DNA of 64,000 nucleotides from CAYRGY01 sp964424075 (lineage in GTDB: Bacteria; Patescibacteriota; Gracilibacteria; UBA1369): assembly GCA_964424075.1 (NCBI GenBank), contig CAYRGY010000006.1:1-64000 (forward strand), given 5' to 3'. The position numbers were made by a program, and so were the translations under genes. The notes below the pieces were generated by a model. The model was not told the origin of the DNA and searched no databases. It saw only the letters and a program-made list of their open reading frames with translations. Position 1 is the stretch's first letter, and every line of letters starts with the position of its first letter. Positions 26,822-34,321 of the stretch are shown piece after piece.

Positions 26822-27373
26822 ATGAAAAAAGGAATAATCACCATAACACTTATTGCAGCAATTGTTTTTGCCGCATGCCAAGCTGAAGCCCCCGGTCCGG
26901 AAAAACCTCTAGCCAATGATCAACAAAGAGTTGAGCAAAGAACCAATGTCAGAGCTAGTAAAGTAGTACCTGTTCTTAACGTTGATTCTTTAGGTGAGCG
27001 ATCTGAATTCCGTCTGGTCTCTCAAACTGCCAAATTTACTAATGATCAAAAAAATGAAGTGGAATTGATCTTTGGCAATAAGCCTTTACCATTCTGTGCG
27101 GCAGAGCAAACCGACTTACAAACCGATGAGCAAAGAATCAAACTTCTAATCACCAAAAAGGATAATACTGAAATTACAGTTGAAGATTTAAGCAACAATT
27201 CCAACTATGATATCCAGTATTCAATAATCGATCAGGACGGAGAAAGAGCATTGCCTATAGTCAAAAAGCTTACTATCACCACTCTAAACAATTCAATTAT
27301 ACGAGGTGTAATGTCCTTTGGAGATGAGCAAACCAATTGGGATGGTGAATACTTTGCTGCGCTCTGCCCATGA
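26822..27373 (+). CDS. Putative lipoprotein
   Basis: The ATG at 26822 gives a classic lipoprotein start: MKKGIITITLIAAIVFAAC with Cys 19 after the AA pair. The 183-residue mature region is acidic with beta-rich segments and two further cysteines, near the middle and the end, which could pair. No domain is recognised. An in-frame start 123 nt upstream would overlap the CapA gene and bury the signal peptide. The stop is TGA. Confidence 0.75.
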   Translation: MKKGIITITLIAAIVFAACQAEAPGPEKPLANDQQRVEQRTNVRASKVVPVLNVDSLGERSEFRLVSQTAKFTNDQKNEVELIFGNKPLPFCAAEQTDLQTDEQRIKLLITKKDNTEITVEDLSNNSNYDIQYSIIDQDGERALPIVKKLTITTLNNSIIRGVMSFGDEQTNWDGEYFAALCP

Positions 27374-27377
27374 GTTT

Positions 27378-27406
27378 TTGATAAAACGCTACATTGATGT
27401 TATAAT
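27378..27406 (+). promoter_or_regulatory. Promoter of the beta-CASP nuclease gene
   Basis: TTGATA (27378-27383), a 17-bp spacer and a perfect TATAAT (27401-27406). The predicted start site is about 17 nt before the ATG at 27430. Confidence 0.75.
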
Positions 27407-27429
27407 AAAACACAAACATCAAAAGTTTT

Positions 27430-28830
27430 ATGAAAATACATTTTTGGGGTGCAGCCAGAGAAGTGACCGGATCCAGACACTTAATAGAAGTCAATGGCAA
27501 GAAGATACTGCTTGATTGTGGTCTCTTTCAGGGAAGACGAGCAGAAGCAAACGAGAAGAACAAAAATTTTGGTTTTGATCCAAAGCAAATTGATGCCGTA
27601 ATCCTCTCGCATTCCCATATTGACCATTCCGGCGCATTACCTTATTTAGTTAAAAAAGGCTTTAAGGGACCAATTTACAGCACTTTCGCCACCAGAGACT
27701 TGTGCAATTATATGCTCATGGATAGTGCCTATATTCAAGAAAAAGATGCGGAATATCTTAATCGTAAGCATAAAAAGCGAGGTCTAAAAAAGAAAATTCA
27801 ACCTTATTACACGGTAGATGATGCGAAAGCGGCGCTGAATCAATTTAGCGGTGTCGGCTTTGAGAGAGCATTTGTAGTCACGGAAGGTGTTGTTTGTTCT
27901 TTTTATGTAGCCGGGCATATACTCGGAGCTGCCTCCGTTCATTTGTTTATCAAGGATCAAGAAACCGGAAAAAATATTCGTCTTGGTTTCACAGGTGATC
28001 TGGGACGTAAAGATATGCCCTTACTCAAAGATCCCACAGTTTTACCTCCAACTGATGCACTGATTATCGAAAGTACTTATGGAGATAGATTTCACGAGTC
28101 CATGTTGGACACCAAAATAAAATTAAAAGATATCATTACCCGAGTAGCTCACCGAGGTGGAAGAATTATTGTGCCGGCTTTTTCTGTGGAACGCACTCAG
28201 GAATTCATTTATATGTGCAATTCGCTTTGGCAGAAAAAAGAAATTCCTGATATTCCCATTTATGTTGATAGCCCATTGTCAGTAAATATTACTGAGGTCT
28301 TCATGAGTCATCCAGAATGCTATGACAAGCATGTATATGATGAATTTCTGCGCGATCGCAAGAATCCTTTTGGTTTTGGAAGACTAAATTACACTCATAG
28401 TGTTGAGGAATCCAAGGCGCTCAATTCTCTACACGGTCCGGCCATTATCATTTCTTCATCCGGTATGTGCGAATTTGGAAGAATACTTCACCATCTCAAG
28501 AATAATATTGAGGACGATCGCAATATGGTACTAATTATCGGCTATATGGCTGAACACACATTGGGTAGAAAAATTTTGGAAAAGCAAAGAATGGTTAAAA
28601 TTTTTGATAAGGAATATCACTTGCGAGCCGAGGTTGAAGTGCTAAATACTTTTTCCGGTCATGCTGATCGCAGCGACTTGCTTGATTACATATCAAGAGT
28701 AAAACAATTAAAAAAGGTTTTTGTAGTACACGGTGAAGAAAAACAAAGCACTGCATTTGAAAACTATTTAAACGAGATCGGAGTAAAATCGGTACACCTT
28801 CCCACCAGAGGCGAAACAGTTGAACTTTAA
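27430..28830 (+). CDS. Metallo-beta-lactamase fold beta-CASP ribonuclease
   Basis: The 466-residue protein begins with KIHFWGAAREVTGS, followed by the zinc motif HSHIDHSG, a second metal ligand region (AGHILGAASVH), GFTGDLGRKD, the beta-CASP segment (about 210-390, with STYGDR before it) and the C-terminal FSGHADRSDLL. This is the YSH1/CPSF-like group of RNA-cleaving enzymes involved in RNA processing or decay. It is distinct from the RNase J family, which has a longer C-terminal region. It stands in its own transcription unit. Confidence 0.9.
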   Translation: MKIHFWGAAREVTGSRHLIEVNGKKILLDCGLFQGRRAEANEKNKNFGFDPKQIDAVILSHSHIDHSGALPYLVKKGFKGPIYSTFATRDLCNYMLMDSAYIQEKDAEYLNRKHKKRGLKKKIQPYYTVDDAKAALNQFSGVGFERAFVVTEGVVCSFYVAGHILGAASVHLFIKDQETGKNIRLGFTGDLGRKDMPLLKDPTVLPPTDALIIESTYGDRFHESMLDTKIKLKDIITRVAHRGGRIIVPAFSVERTQEFIYMCNSLWQKKEIPDIPIYVDSPLSVNITEVFMSHPECYDKHVYDEFLRDRKNPFGFGRLNYTHSVEESKALNSLHGPAIIISSSGMCEFGRILHHLKNNIEDDRNMVLIIGYMAEHTLGRKILEKQRMVKIFDKEYHLRAEVEVLNTFSGHADRSDLLDYISRVKQLKKVFVVHGEEKQSTAFENYLNEIGVKSVHLPTRGETVEL

Positions 28831-28900
28831 GCCATTTCCAAGTAAGTGTAACCTCCTTGTCACTAAACTGGCGTAATACTTATTTCATAACCTTAAACAA

Positions 28901-29473
28901 ATGAAAAAGTTTATCGCCACATCAGTCCTCGGTTTAACCGTTCTTGGATTCGGAGGACAAGCTTTTGCGCAAAATATGCCGCAACAAGGACAATTTAGTC
29001 AAAGACATTCAAACGTACTGGAAAGAATCTGTTCAGTAGAAAATGCCGCAGATGCCATCACTGTCAGGCATGATCAAAGACAAGAACGCCATCAGGATTT
29101 TATAGAAGAGGCCATGCAATATGCTCCCGAACAGGTTCAATCTTTCGAGTCACTTCTCCAGACTTTGTTTCAGCAAAACCAGGATCAAATAGTTGCCATA
29201 CACGAAGCATTCAAGGCTACAGCATGTCAGGATGGAGCTGAGCAGGAGGAAGTTCGGGCTGCTGCACAAGAAATGCGCAGTCAAATGAAAGAAATTCGAC
29301 AGGACATCAGACCGCAAATTCAAGAAGCCAGGCAGGAATTAATGACAACTTTACAAGAAGCCGGAATGGAAATGCCCCAGAGACCGGGAAGAAGTGAAAA
29401 GGGTCGGGAAGTCTGGAAGAATGGATTTAAAAACGGAGCAAAAAGAGGATTTCAGCTAGGCCAGAATCAATAA
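28901..29473 (+). CDS. Secreted helical Gln-rich protein
   Basis: A cleavable signal peptide (MKKFIATSVLGLTVLGFGG, with cleavage after AFA near residue 23) is followed by an almost entirely helical region rich in Gln, Glu, Arg and Met. Two cysteines (near 43 and 107) could bridge. Composition and size resemble Spy/CpxP-like periplasmic chaperones, but I cannot see their LTxxQ signature, so function is unassigned. It ends 27 nt before a strong terminator. Confidence 0.75.
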   Translation: MKKFIATSVLGLTVLGFGGQAFAQNMPQQGQFSQRHSNVLERICSVENAADAITVRHDQRQERHQDFIEEAMQYAPEQVQSFESLLQTLFQQNQDQIVAIHEAFKATACQDGAEQEEVRAAAQEMRSQMKEIRQDIRPQIQEARQELMTTLQEAGMEMPQRPGRSEKGREVWKNGFKNGAKRGFQLGQNQ

Positions 29474-29500
29474 TTATTGACCGGAATCAACTAGAGAGGT

Positions 29501-29534
29501 AAAGCAGTCATCTATAGGGGGGTGGCTGCTTTTT
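29501..29534 (+). terminator. Rho-independent terminator after the 28901 gene
   Basis: A 9-bp stem (AAGCAGTCA with TGGCTGCTT, one G-U) with a G-rich loop runs into a T-tract. Confidence 0.85.
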
Positions 29535-29569
29535 CAAAACACTTGCCACTTTTTGTCATGTAGAACTTT

Positions 29570-29598
29570 TTGTCCTCACTCATAATACTCGCTACAAT
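29570..29598 (+). promoter_or_regulatory. Promoter of the thyX-like/DHFR-like pair
   Basis: TTGTCC (29570-29575), a 17-bp spacer and TACAAT (29593-29598), 27 bp before the ATG. Confidence 0.65.
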
Positions 29599-29624
29599 CC
29601 ACATAAATATTCTAAATCAAACTT

Positions 29625-31001
29625 ATGGCGGATCAAGCTCAAACATCCATCAGTGCGACTGTTAAACAAGCTGATGCTATTTCAAAAAGCCAACATCAGC
29701 ACCCTAACAGCATTCAACAAGCTTATGTTTTTGACGATTTGCATCCGGAAGATAATGCTATGCTGCAAGCTCTATATAGTCGATCCCCCAATAGTGTCTT
29801 AAAGCATCTCGACAAAGTAAAAGGCGCTGATTCAGGCACTTTTATGGAAAAGTTTTATGTCGGCTATGGACACAGTTCCATTGCTGATTGCGGAACTACA
29901 ACCGTTTTCATAGAAAATGTATCCATGCTTGTCGCTAAAGCGGTTCAGGATTGGCCACTTTATAGCGGTCAGGAAGCCAGTACTCGCTATCTTGACTATT
30001 CTCAGCAGGCCATTATAGATCCGGTTTCAACCGAACAATCCAAGAGTATTCAGAAGGCTTGGATGGATTTTTATAATCGTTCTCTACCCAAAGTTAAAGC
30101 ACATTTGACTGAACAGTATCCTCTTCAACCTGAAGACAATCCCAAAGTTTATGAGAAAGCCATTGCAGCCAGAAGTTTTGACATTTTAAGAGGATTTTTA
30201 CCTGCCGGTTGTACTACTTATCTTTCCTGGCATACCAATTTACGACAAGCACAGGAAAAACTGACTTTACTAGATCATCACCCGTTAGAGGAAATTAAAG
30301 AGACGTCCAAGAAAATTCGTTCAGAATTGGACACAAAATATAAGCATTCATTTTCACATCAGCGAACTCCGGAGCAGGAAGAATACTTTACCAAAATGAT
30401 GGAAAAATACGCCTATTTTGATTCTGAAAATCATCCTGATTTTGAGTTTTCAACCAATATTAAGGAAGCTGATTTAATTCCCTATGAAGATGCTCTGCAG
30501 TCCAGACCGGCTAAAACCAGTTTGCCAGTTTTCATGGGTAGTGTTGGCCAATTCACCTTTAAATTTCAACTGGATTTTGGGTCATTTAGAGATATTCAAA
30601 GACATCGCAATGGTGAATGTAAGATGCCATTACTAACCACTCGCTATGGTTTTTATCCTTGGTATTTAGAGCAATTGCCAAAGGATGTCCGTGCTGAAGC
30701 AGAACAATTAATCGGTCAACTGGAGCCTCAAATCAATTCCATTACTGATAATAAGTTTATCAGACAATATTATATTCCTATGGGTTACGCTATAGCCGTA
30801 GATGTGACTTATCGTCTGCCTGCCGCGCTTTATGTTGCTGAACTTCGAAGTGGAAAAACTGTCCATCCCACTTTGCGCAGGCGTGCTCATCAAATGGGAC
30901 TTGCCATACGTGAGACTTTCCCCAATCTTAATATTTACCTAGATTTAGAGGAAAGTGATTGGGATGTAAAACGAGGCACACAAGATATTGTTAAAAAATA
31001 A
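29625..31001 (+). CDS. Tandem two-domain ThyX-like flavin-dependent thymidylate synthase
   Basis: Canonical ThyX is about 220-250 residues; this protein of 458 residues contains two ThyX-like halves. The N-half (about 30-235) has YGHSSIAD, a degenerate signature region with STRY at 119-122 but no RHR, and the FLPAGCTTYLSWHTNLR segment. The C-half (about 290-445) has RHR at 326-328 and TTRY at 338-341, then YIPMGYAIAVDVTYRLP and an ELRSG segment. ThyX makes dTMP with FAD and methylene-tetrahydrofolate, using sites built from several subunits, so the halves may complement each other. The stop overlaps the start of the DHFR-like gene by 1 nt. Confidence 0.85.
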   Translation: MADQAQTSISATVKQADAISKSQHQHPNSIQQAYVFDDLHPEDNAMLQALYSRSPNSVLKHLDKVKGADSGTFMEKFYVGYGHSSIADCGTTTVFIENVSMLVAKAVQDWPLYSGQEASTRYLDYSQQAIIDPVSTEQSKSIQKAWMDFYNRSLPKVKAHLTEQYPLQPEDNPKVYEKAIAARSFDILRGFLPAGCTTYLSWHTNLRQAQEKLTLLDHHPLEEIKETSKKIRSELDTKYKHSFSHQRTPEQEEYFTKMMEKYAYFDSENHPDFEFSTNIKEADLIPYEDALQSRPAKTSLPVFMGSVGQFTFKFQLDFGSFRDIQRHRNGECKMPLLTTRYGFYPWYLEQLPKDVRAEAEQLIGQLEPQINSITDNKFIRQYYIPMGYAIAVDVTYRLPAALYVAELRSGKTVHPTLRRRAHQMGLAIRETFPNLNIYLDLEESDWDVKRGTQDIVKK

Positions 31002-31534
31002 TGAAAACATTCTCCATTATAACAGCTATGGACTTAAATAATGGGATCTCTCGCGGAGGGGAGCTACCTTGGTATCTTCCTGCAGATTTGGATTATTTCA
31101 TGAAGACAACTACCGCCACCGATGACACGGAAAAACAGAATGCGCTCATTTTTGATCAGGAGGCCTGGCAGCAGCTACCTTTGGCAAGACGCCCGCTTCA
31201 GGATAGAATCAATATTGTAGTTGGCGATACTCCTGATACTGATTTGCCGGATGATGTGCTGGAATTCGTCAATCTGGATAATGCTTTGGAAGCACTATCC
31301 ACAAGTAGTAAAATTGAAAACATTTTCGTAATGGGAGGTCCAAAGCTATTTCAGGAAGCAGTAATTCATGATGCCTTATCTCGCATCTATGTCACAAAGG
31401 TGGAGGAGGATTTTGATTGTGATCAGCATTTTCCCGATCAGATTCCTGATAATTTTGAAGTTATTACAGCGACTGAAATTATGGAAGACAATGATTTGGA
31501 ATATTGCTTCTTTGTTTTGGAAAGAACAGATTAG
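31001..31534 (+). CDS. Dihydrofolate-reductase-like protein, divergent
   Basis: The 177-residue protein has the DHFR fold signatures: FSIITAMDLNNGISRGGELPWYLPADLDYF (Trp and the acidic substrate ligand Asp are present), and FVMGGPKLFQEA followed by RIYVTKV and a DxHFP motif. The usual NADPH-contact segment MGRxTWES is replaced by FDQEAWQQ, so the cofactor site is altered. It is directly coupled to the thyX-like gene. It converges on the transglutaminase-like gene with a 4-nt overlap. It may be a reductase with changed cofactor use or a non-catalytic paralogue. Confidence 0.8.
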   Translation: MKTFSIITAMDLNNGISRGGELPWYLPADLDYFMKTTTATDDTEKQNALIFDQEAWQQLPLARRPLQDRINIVVGDTPDTDLPDDVLEFVNLDNALEALSTSSKIENIFVMGGPKLFQEAVIHDALSRIYVTKVEEDFDCDQHFPDQIPDNFEVITATEIMEDNDLEYCFFVLERTD

Positions 31535-32781
31535 ATTTTACGTAATATTCCTTGAAGATTCTCCACTAATCTACTGTCATCCATGTGTTTAGCTAGCTGA
31601 AGCATTTTTCTGTAATCTGATTTATGCTTACGCATCTCACTCAGCAGAGTTATCCCGGATACCCGCGCTTGAATTTTATTATATTCTTTCCCATAACAAG
31701 CTTTCACCATCTGTTTGTTGCCGATAGCTGCAAACATCACACGCGCTCTATCGATACTACCTTTGTCAAAATAATAAAAAGCCTCTTTTTCTTGAACGAA
31801 TTTTTTAATTTCAGCACTTGAGCTCTTATTGACATAATATTTGGCACTTCTGAAATTTTTATGTTCCGCATAATAGAGTGCGGCATTTCGATATACACTT
31901 TGCAAAGCCTTGTGGTTTTTGGTTTTTCCAAAATAGAACTCAGCATTCTTGAAGTCATTTTTATTCAAAGCCTCAACCGCTATATTATTATATGCAACCT
32001 GCAAATTCTTTGACACCAATTCCCGATGTGATGAGAGCGCATAAGCCAGTCTGGCACCTTTAATAAATTCTTTCGGATCAATTTTAATGGTTTTATCCCG
32101 AAAATCAGAAACATCCAGCAGATTGGTAGATATCAATTCCGTAATCGGCAAAATATACTGATATTCTGTATATTTTTGAAATGTTCCATTGGTCGCTTCA
32201 ATATCAATCCCTTTAAAATGAAGGCAGACATGCCCTTTGGGCAATTTAATCTGCAAGTCATCTAATGGAAATTTTAGCGCAAACAGAAAGACATAAAAGG
32301 TGGTTATTTGATTACAATCTCCTATCATCATTTCTTTGGAAATATCTTTCAGCAGCTTTCCAAAAGACGCTCCTTCCAAGTACTGATAATGCTGTCCAGG
32401 CTTTAAAAAAGCCATAATTTTCGCCAAGTATTGCACTTTATCCAGGTCTGGCTCTTTGACAGACAAACCTTTGGAGTGCAAATTGGCCAGTAAAGACTTT
32501 TTGGGGATTTGATTAGATTCAGTAAATTTCAAAAACTCTTCTGCGATTTTTTGCGTATTTTGATACATTGCTCGTCTTGTCCTCTTCTTCAAATATTGAT
32601 ACCCCTTGAATTTGTATTCCAGCCACAAATTGAGCACTACCATATTAGTGCTCATTATTTTCCCCAGCCTTCTTTCCAACGCATATTTATTGCCATAATT
32701 GGCCCTGCTCAAAAACTTATCAATCTTTCTTTCCAATCTAACTACATATTTGGAAAACGGATTCCAGACGTATTGGAGCAT
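31531..32781 (-). CDS. Transglutaminase-like protein with C-terminal helical repeats
   Basis: Residues 120-240 look like a bacterial transglutaminase-like cysteine protease fold: GDCNQITTFYVFL places the candidate nucleophile at Cys 156, GHVCLHF supplies His 184, and IDIEATNG supplies an acidic third residue (Asp 193 or Glu 195). Residues 265-416 consist of paired helices that resemble TPR repeats and would bind a partner. There is no signal peptide or clear membrane segment, so the location is probably cytoplasmic. It abuts the small membrane-protein gene (shared base at 32781). The substrate is unknown. Confidence 0.65.
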   Translation of the reverse strand: MLQYVWNPFSKYVVRLERKIDKFLSRANYGNKYALERRLGKIMSTNMVVLNLWLEYKFKGYQYLKKRTRRAMYQNTQKIAEEFLKFTESNQIPKKSLLANLHSKGLSVKEPDLDKVQYLAKIMAFLKPGQHYQYLEGASFGKLLKDISKEMMIGDCNQITTFYVFLFALKFPLDDLQIKLPKGHVCLHFKGIDIEATNGTFQKYTEYQYILPITELISTNLLDVSDFRDKTIKIDPKEFIKGARLAYALSSHRELVSKNLQVAYNNIAVEALNKNDFKNAEFYFGKTKNHKALQSVYRNAALYYAEHKNFRSAKYYVNKSSSAEIKKFVQEKEAFYYFDKGSIDRARVMFAAIGNKQMVKACYGKEYNKIQARVSGITLLSEMRKHKSDYRKMLQLAKHMDDSRLVENLQGILRKI

Positions 32782-33122
32782 TATTTCTTTAATATTGAAG
32801 CAAGTATCCCGTTTAATAGTGATACAACAAAACTAAACAGCAAAGCCCACCAGAAATTATCTACAGTGAAGCCATTAACCAGTTCTGCAGCAAAAAGCAC
32901 CAGCAAAGCATTAATCACAAAGGTAAGAAGTCCCAGAGTCAGTATATTAATCGGCAAAGTTAGCACCATCAAAATCGGTTTAATCAGTGCATTAATAACT
33001 CCTAGAGCCAAAGCGGCAATCAGCGCAGCAACAAAATCAGAAACCTGAATTCCCGGTAGCAAATAAGCTGCCAAAAAAATCGAAAGCGCTAGCAGAACCC
33101 AACTGACTATAATTTTTATCAT
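32781..33122 (-). CDS. Four-helix membrane protein of the phage holin 4 family
   Basis: This 113-residue protein has four hydrophobic segments and matches the small membrane protein family named after a phage holin (segments ALSIFLAAYLLPGIQV, LGVINALIKPIL, ILTLGLLTFVINALLV). Chromosomal members are common and not phage-derived; their role is unknown. It overlaps the transglutaminase-like gene by one base. Confidence 0.85.
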   Translation of the reverse strand: MIKIIVSWVLLALSIFLAAYLLPGIQVSDFVAALIAALALGVINALIKPILMVLTLPINILTLGLLTFVINALLVLFAAELVNGFTVDNFWWALLFSFVVSLLNGILASILKK

Positions 33123-33176
33123 ATTATATTTTTTTAAAGCAGACTCATTCTACAAATTGCCGGGATAATTGACAAT

Positions 33177-33728
33177 CTATATTCTATCCATAACCATACG
33201 GTCGTTTAATTTCTGTTCAAAGTCATAGGTGAAAACCAGTATATCACCTTGATTAAACCAGGCCATCTGCCCGTCATGACTCAATTCTATGGAGCCAAAT
33301 GCATTCTTCCCCAGTATCATAACCTTACAAAAATCAGTCAGTTTTTCAACATAATAGACTTTCTTGTAGTCATCAGGGTTAAATCGTCCTTCCAGGTATG
33401 ATGGTGAAGCGACCAACTCCAGCCTTAACCTCAAATCTTCAGGATTCCCTGGATCTAGCCGAGTTTTCATATTCCTCCCAAAATCTGCTGCCAAGCGGAT
33501 AAAAAAAAGATCAACTGTGTATTGTCGATCTGCCAGAGTCTCCTGTTCCTTTATTTCTTCTTCTAACCTCTTGAGAAAGCGATGCGGATTGAGCTTGATT
33601 ATCTTAGCCTTTGTTTCTCCACCATTTTCATTTGGAGGTGATGAATTATTTTCTGAAATCTTTCTTGGAGCATCAGAAATAACATCAGGTTCTAGACAAT
33701 CAGCCCCTGACAGTTTTGTGGTAGCCAT
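33177..33728 (-). CDS. Hypothetical soluble protein
   Basis: I do not recognise this 183-residue protein. The first 50 residues are polar; the remainder is a mix of helix and strand with the segments RFLKRLEEEIKEQE and FTYDFEQKLNDR. There is no signal peptide and no membrane segment. It is separated by 54 bp from the holin-like gene and lies upstream of it in the same direction. Its start is an ATG in an A-rich leader. Confidence 0.6.
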   Translation of the reverse strand: MATTKLSGADCLEPDVISDAPRKISENNSSPPNENGGETKAKIIKLNPHRFLKRLEEEIKEQETLADRQYTVDLFFIRLAADFGRNMKTRLDPGNPEDLRLRLELVASPSYLEGRFNPDDYKKVYYVEKLTDFCKVMILGKNAFGSIELSHDGQMAWFNQGDILVFTYDFEQKLNDRMVMDRI

Positions 33729-33917
33729 GATAAATATTTAAGTTTTATAAACTATATAAAAATACTCCCTGGCGGTCAAATAATTTTCCACTTCATTTTC
33801 TTTAGAAAATCTACTTGATTTTTGACTACCCATATATATCCGACTAGTCAGAATACTTTGATCACTATAAGCTTCAAGTCGTTTTTTAGTCACTAAAAAA
33901 AGAGTTCTTTAAAAGCA

Positions 33918-33946
33918 TTGACTTTTTAAAAAGTCGTCATTAAACT
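33918..33946 (+). promoter_or_regulatory. V/A-ATPase operon promoter with overlapping palindrome
   Basis: TTGACT (33918-33923), a 17-bp spacer and TAAACT (33941-33946). A perfect 16-bp palindrome, gactttttaaaaagtc (33920-33935), covers the end of the -35 box and most of the spacer, a position where a bound repressor would block RNA polymerase. Confidence 0.65.
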
Positions 33947-33982
33947 CCCAGCGACGCAAATTTCGTTACACCTTTTTTTATT

Positions 33983-34315
33983 ATGACTAGCACCACAACC
34001 GATCAAATTTTAGAAATCAAAAAAGCTGAAGAGAAAGCAAAAAAAATGCTTCTTGATCAGTCAAACAAATTGCAAGAGCAGCAAAGAGAACTAAGCAGTA
34101 GCTTAGCTAGTGAGCTTAATCAATATCAAAAGAGTTTAAGGTCAAAGAAGGTGGAGAGGATTGATGAGGTTAAAGAAATTGAAAATCAGGAAAAGAAAAC
34201 TAAAGTGCAGCAGGCTGAGACTGAGAATCAAGCTATAATCAAAGCTGCTAGAGGACGTCAAGATGAGGCTGTTAAGTACGTGGAGAATAAATTTATGGAA
34301 TATATAAAAGCATAA
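33983..34315 (+). CDS. V/A-type ATPase subunit H/G (peripheral stalk)
   Basis: The 110-residue protein is a single long coiled coil rich in Glu, Lys and Gln, as in the stalk subunit variously called G or H, which pairs with subunit E. It is the first gene of the operon and lies 6 nt before subunit I, the usual place. Identification is by composition and position. Confidence 0.8.
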   Translation: MTSTTTDQILEIKKAEEKAKKMLLDQSNKLQEQQRELSSSLASELNQYQKSLRSKKVERIDEVKEIENQEKKTKVQQAETENQAIIKAARGRQDEAVKYVENKFMEYIKA

Positions 34316-34321
34316 ATACAG

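Noticed and set aside
32781..33122. Prophage remnant from the holin-like gene
   Set aside because: The family is widespread in chromosomes without phage, and no other phage genes surround it.
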